Below are positions 62,880 to 64,000 of a stretch of 64,000 nt of DNA, one piece after another. The translations under genes were made by a program, and so were the position numbers. The notes under the pieces are model-generated. The model was not told where the DNA came from and ran no database searches. It saw only the letters and a program-made list of their open reading frames with translations. How positions within the stretch are numbered: position 1 is the stretch's first letter; every line of letters starts with the position of its first letter. Source of the DNA: Epiperipatus broadwayi (lineage: Eukaryota > Onychophora > Udeonychophora > Euonychophora > Peripatidae); NCBI GenBank assembly GCA_028023455.1, contig JAQFVV010012573.1, positions 2,166,815 through 2,230,814 on the forward strand, given 5' to 3'.

Positions 62880-63451
62880 CATTTTTTCGAAATGTCGAAG
62901 CACGTGTCTCTTCTGTTGATTGCATGGATATCTCTGTTAATGTAGAATGCCTCCTTTATTTTTCTCCTGTAGTCATTTGGTTCTGAGCATAAAATAACGG
63001 GGTTAGTGGGTATGAAATTGTGCCCTGATTGTTTAGTATGTTCAAAAAATGCAGAAGATGTACTGCTGTTCGTTTGGGCTCTGTTGAAGGTGTACCGATG
63101 TTGAGCCAATCTGGTGTTAACTGTGGCTTTCGTTTCACCATAATATATGGCGTGGCATCCGGCTTGGGGGCAGGAAATGGAGTACACCACATGTGGGGTG
63201 AGCGCTGGATCTATGTAGTCTTTGGAATTATTGATCAACCTATTAGTGTTGGGTGGAGTTCTGAATATTATGCTGAATTTGTTGCTCAAGGTTTTCGTTA
63301 GTTTGCTGGATATTTTAGGGATGTAAGGGACCGTTATTCTAGGTAGATTGGTGCGAGGCAATTTATCATCTATTGAGCTGTTGAATTTCATGACTTTCCT
63401 CCTAATGGTTTTGTATTTGATATTTTTCTGGTTTCTTTTTTTTAAAACCAA
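62870..63451 (-). CDS. Penelope-like element C-terminal GIY-YIG endonuclease fragment
   Basis: A 193-codon uninterrupted frame. Residues about 31-85 are a linker with 'VPYIPKISSKLTKTL', typical of the region between RT and endonuclease in Penelope-like elements. The GIY half is 'VVYSISCP' (88-95) and the YIG half 'AIYYGET' (101-107), with Cys94/Cys99 and His138/His144 in the positions of the CCHH zinc-binding set described for PLE endonucleases. Arg114 ('TRLAQH'), Glu167 ('KEAFYINR') and Asn179 are candidate catalytic or conserved residues. Such nucleases make the nick that primes retrotransposition. The start Met at 63451 is only the first in-frame ATG; RT sequence that should precede it is absent, so the copy is 5'-truncated. 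An A-rich tract lies just upstream on the plus strand (63463-63473). It is more GC-rich than its flanks and free of stops, which suggests a recent insertion. Opposite-strand frames here (63029-63301 plus, 62956-63192 minus) are shadows. Confidence 0.8.
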   Translation of the reverse strand: MVLKKRNQKNIKYKTIRRKVMKFNSSIDDKLPRTNLPRITVPYIPKISSKLTKTLSNKFSIIFRTPPNTNRLINNSKDYIDPALTPHVVYSISCPQAGCHAIYYGETKATVNTRLAQHRYTFNRAQTNSSTSSAFFEHTKQSGHNFIPTNPVILCSEPNDYRRKIKEAFYINRDIHAINRRDTCFDISKKWAT

Positions 63452-63474
63452 TAAAAATGCAAGTAAAAAAAAAA

Positions 63475-64000
63475 TAAAGTAACTTCAGTTCATATTTTCA
63501 GCTTCCTCCATATTTTTCCTTCCTTTTGTTCAAGTCATGTATATAATTTATTAAAGACAATTTATTAATCTGACGGCATGAAACTTCTGGTCAAAACATT
63601 TCATAAGCATGGCAATGATTCCTTAAATGAAACATGTTTAATAGTTCTTTAAAGATATTTTAATTTTTTCCTTTAAAGATATTCTAGATAATAAAACATT
63701 GAAATAATAAGAATAGGCTGGCACTAGAAAGATAAGTAAAACAAATTCTTCAGCTGAGTATATCATTATGGGATCCTGGGTTTACTTATACAATAATACA
63801 GTGTCATTTTTAATTCCATTTCTTTTTTTTAAAAGTACATGCATTTTTAAAGTTTTCTTTTTATTTTCTCATACAATATTTTAAAATTTGTTTCCAAATA
63901 ATTTCTCTTTAACTCTTTTAAACATAAGAATAGGAACATTTTGCAGTTACAAAATTTCATCTGTTTAGGAGATAGGAATAATTGTCACAAATTTACGTAT
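63475..64000. other. No recognised gene
   Basis: AT-rich flank; no RT sequence belonging to the neighbouring PLE fragment is visible on either strand. Confidence 0.55.

Noticed and set aside
63029-63301. Plus-strand 90-codon frame and a second minus-strand frame (62956-63192)
   Set aside because: Shadows of the PLE endonuclease frame on the same DNA.

Overview
The window is AT-rich (by eye about three quarters A+T), repeat-laden eukaryotic DNA, almost certainly from an invertebrate animal. Reasons: Penelope-like (PLE) GIY-YIG endonuclease sequence, non-LTR retrotransposon tails, tRNA-derived SINEs with poly(A) tails, many long inverted-repeat (foldback or MITE-like) elements, very long microsatellites including a ~740-bp GATA-class array, and a 500-N assembly gap. 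There are no operons, ribosome binding sites or dense ORFs. I cannot name the species.

I recognise no intact host gene. The only clearly protein-like reading frame of length is a 193-codon minus-strand frame at 62870-63451, the C-terminal linker plus GIY-YIG domain of a Penelope-like element. Everything else coding-like is decayed: a second PLE endonuclease remnant (1-450), two LINE reverse-transcriptase C-terminal remnants (about 1419-1514 plus, 2826-2990 minus), a gag-like coiled-coil frame (13975-14904 plus) and a broken Lys/Glu-rich frame (44176-45800 minus). The window is best read as intergenic or deep intronic DNA. Two GC/CpG-richer islets (25690-26060, 41880-42030) are the only spots that look like possible host promoter or exon sequence.

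Layout. 1-3.3 kb: PLE remnant, two foldback elements, two LINE tails. 3.3-11.6 kb: featureless AT-rich DNA apart from an E-box tandem repeat at 4.7 kb. 11.6-18.4 kb: foldback element IR-3, hairpin tandem repeat, gag-like frame, and a second, truncated and inverted copy of IR-3. 21.9-22.8 kb: 870-bp foldback IR-4 carrying SINE-like sequence. 25.2 kb: tRNA-Gly(TCC)-like sequence. 28.5-30.5 kb: SINE and a cluster of about six ~300-bp repeats, two inverted and four direct. 37.2-38.3 kb: foldbacks IR-5 and IR-6. 41.3 kb: tRNA-derived SINE. 43.9-45.8 kb: (TTA)n and a decayed frame. 46.4-48.5 kb: palindrome IR-7, at least 2 kb, whose centre is the assembly gap. 53.3-54.0 kb: (ATCT)n array. 54.8 kb: third tRNA-like SINE. 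55.2-56.1 kb: direct repeats and IR-8. 59.0-59.7 kb: (TA)n plus a ~600-bp purine-only-like tract. 62.8-63.5 kb: PLE fragment with a possible degenerate hammerhead-ribozyme fold overlapping its stop codon.

The unifying theme is inverted repetition: at least eight independent long inverted repeats in 64 kb, unrelated to each other in sequence, three of which carry an additional internal copy of their own terminal segment. All homology statements come from reading the sequence by eye; no database search was run.
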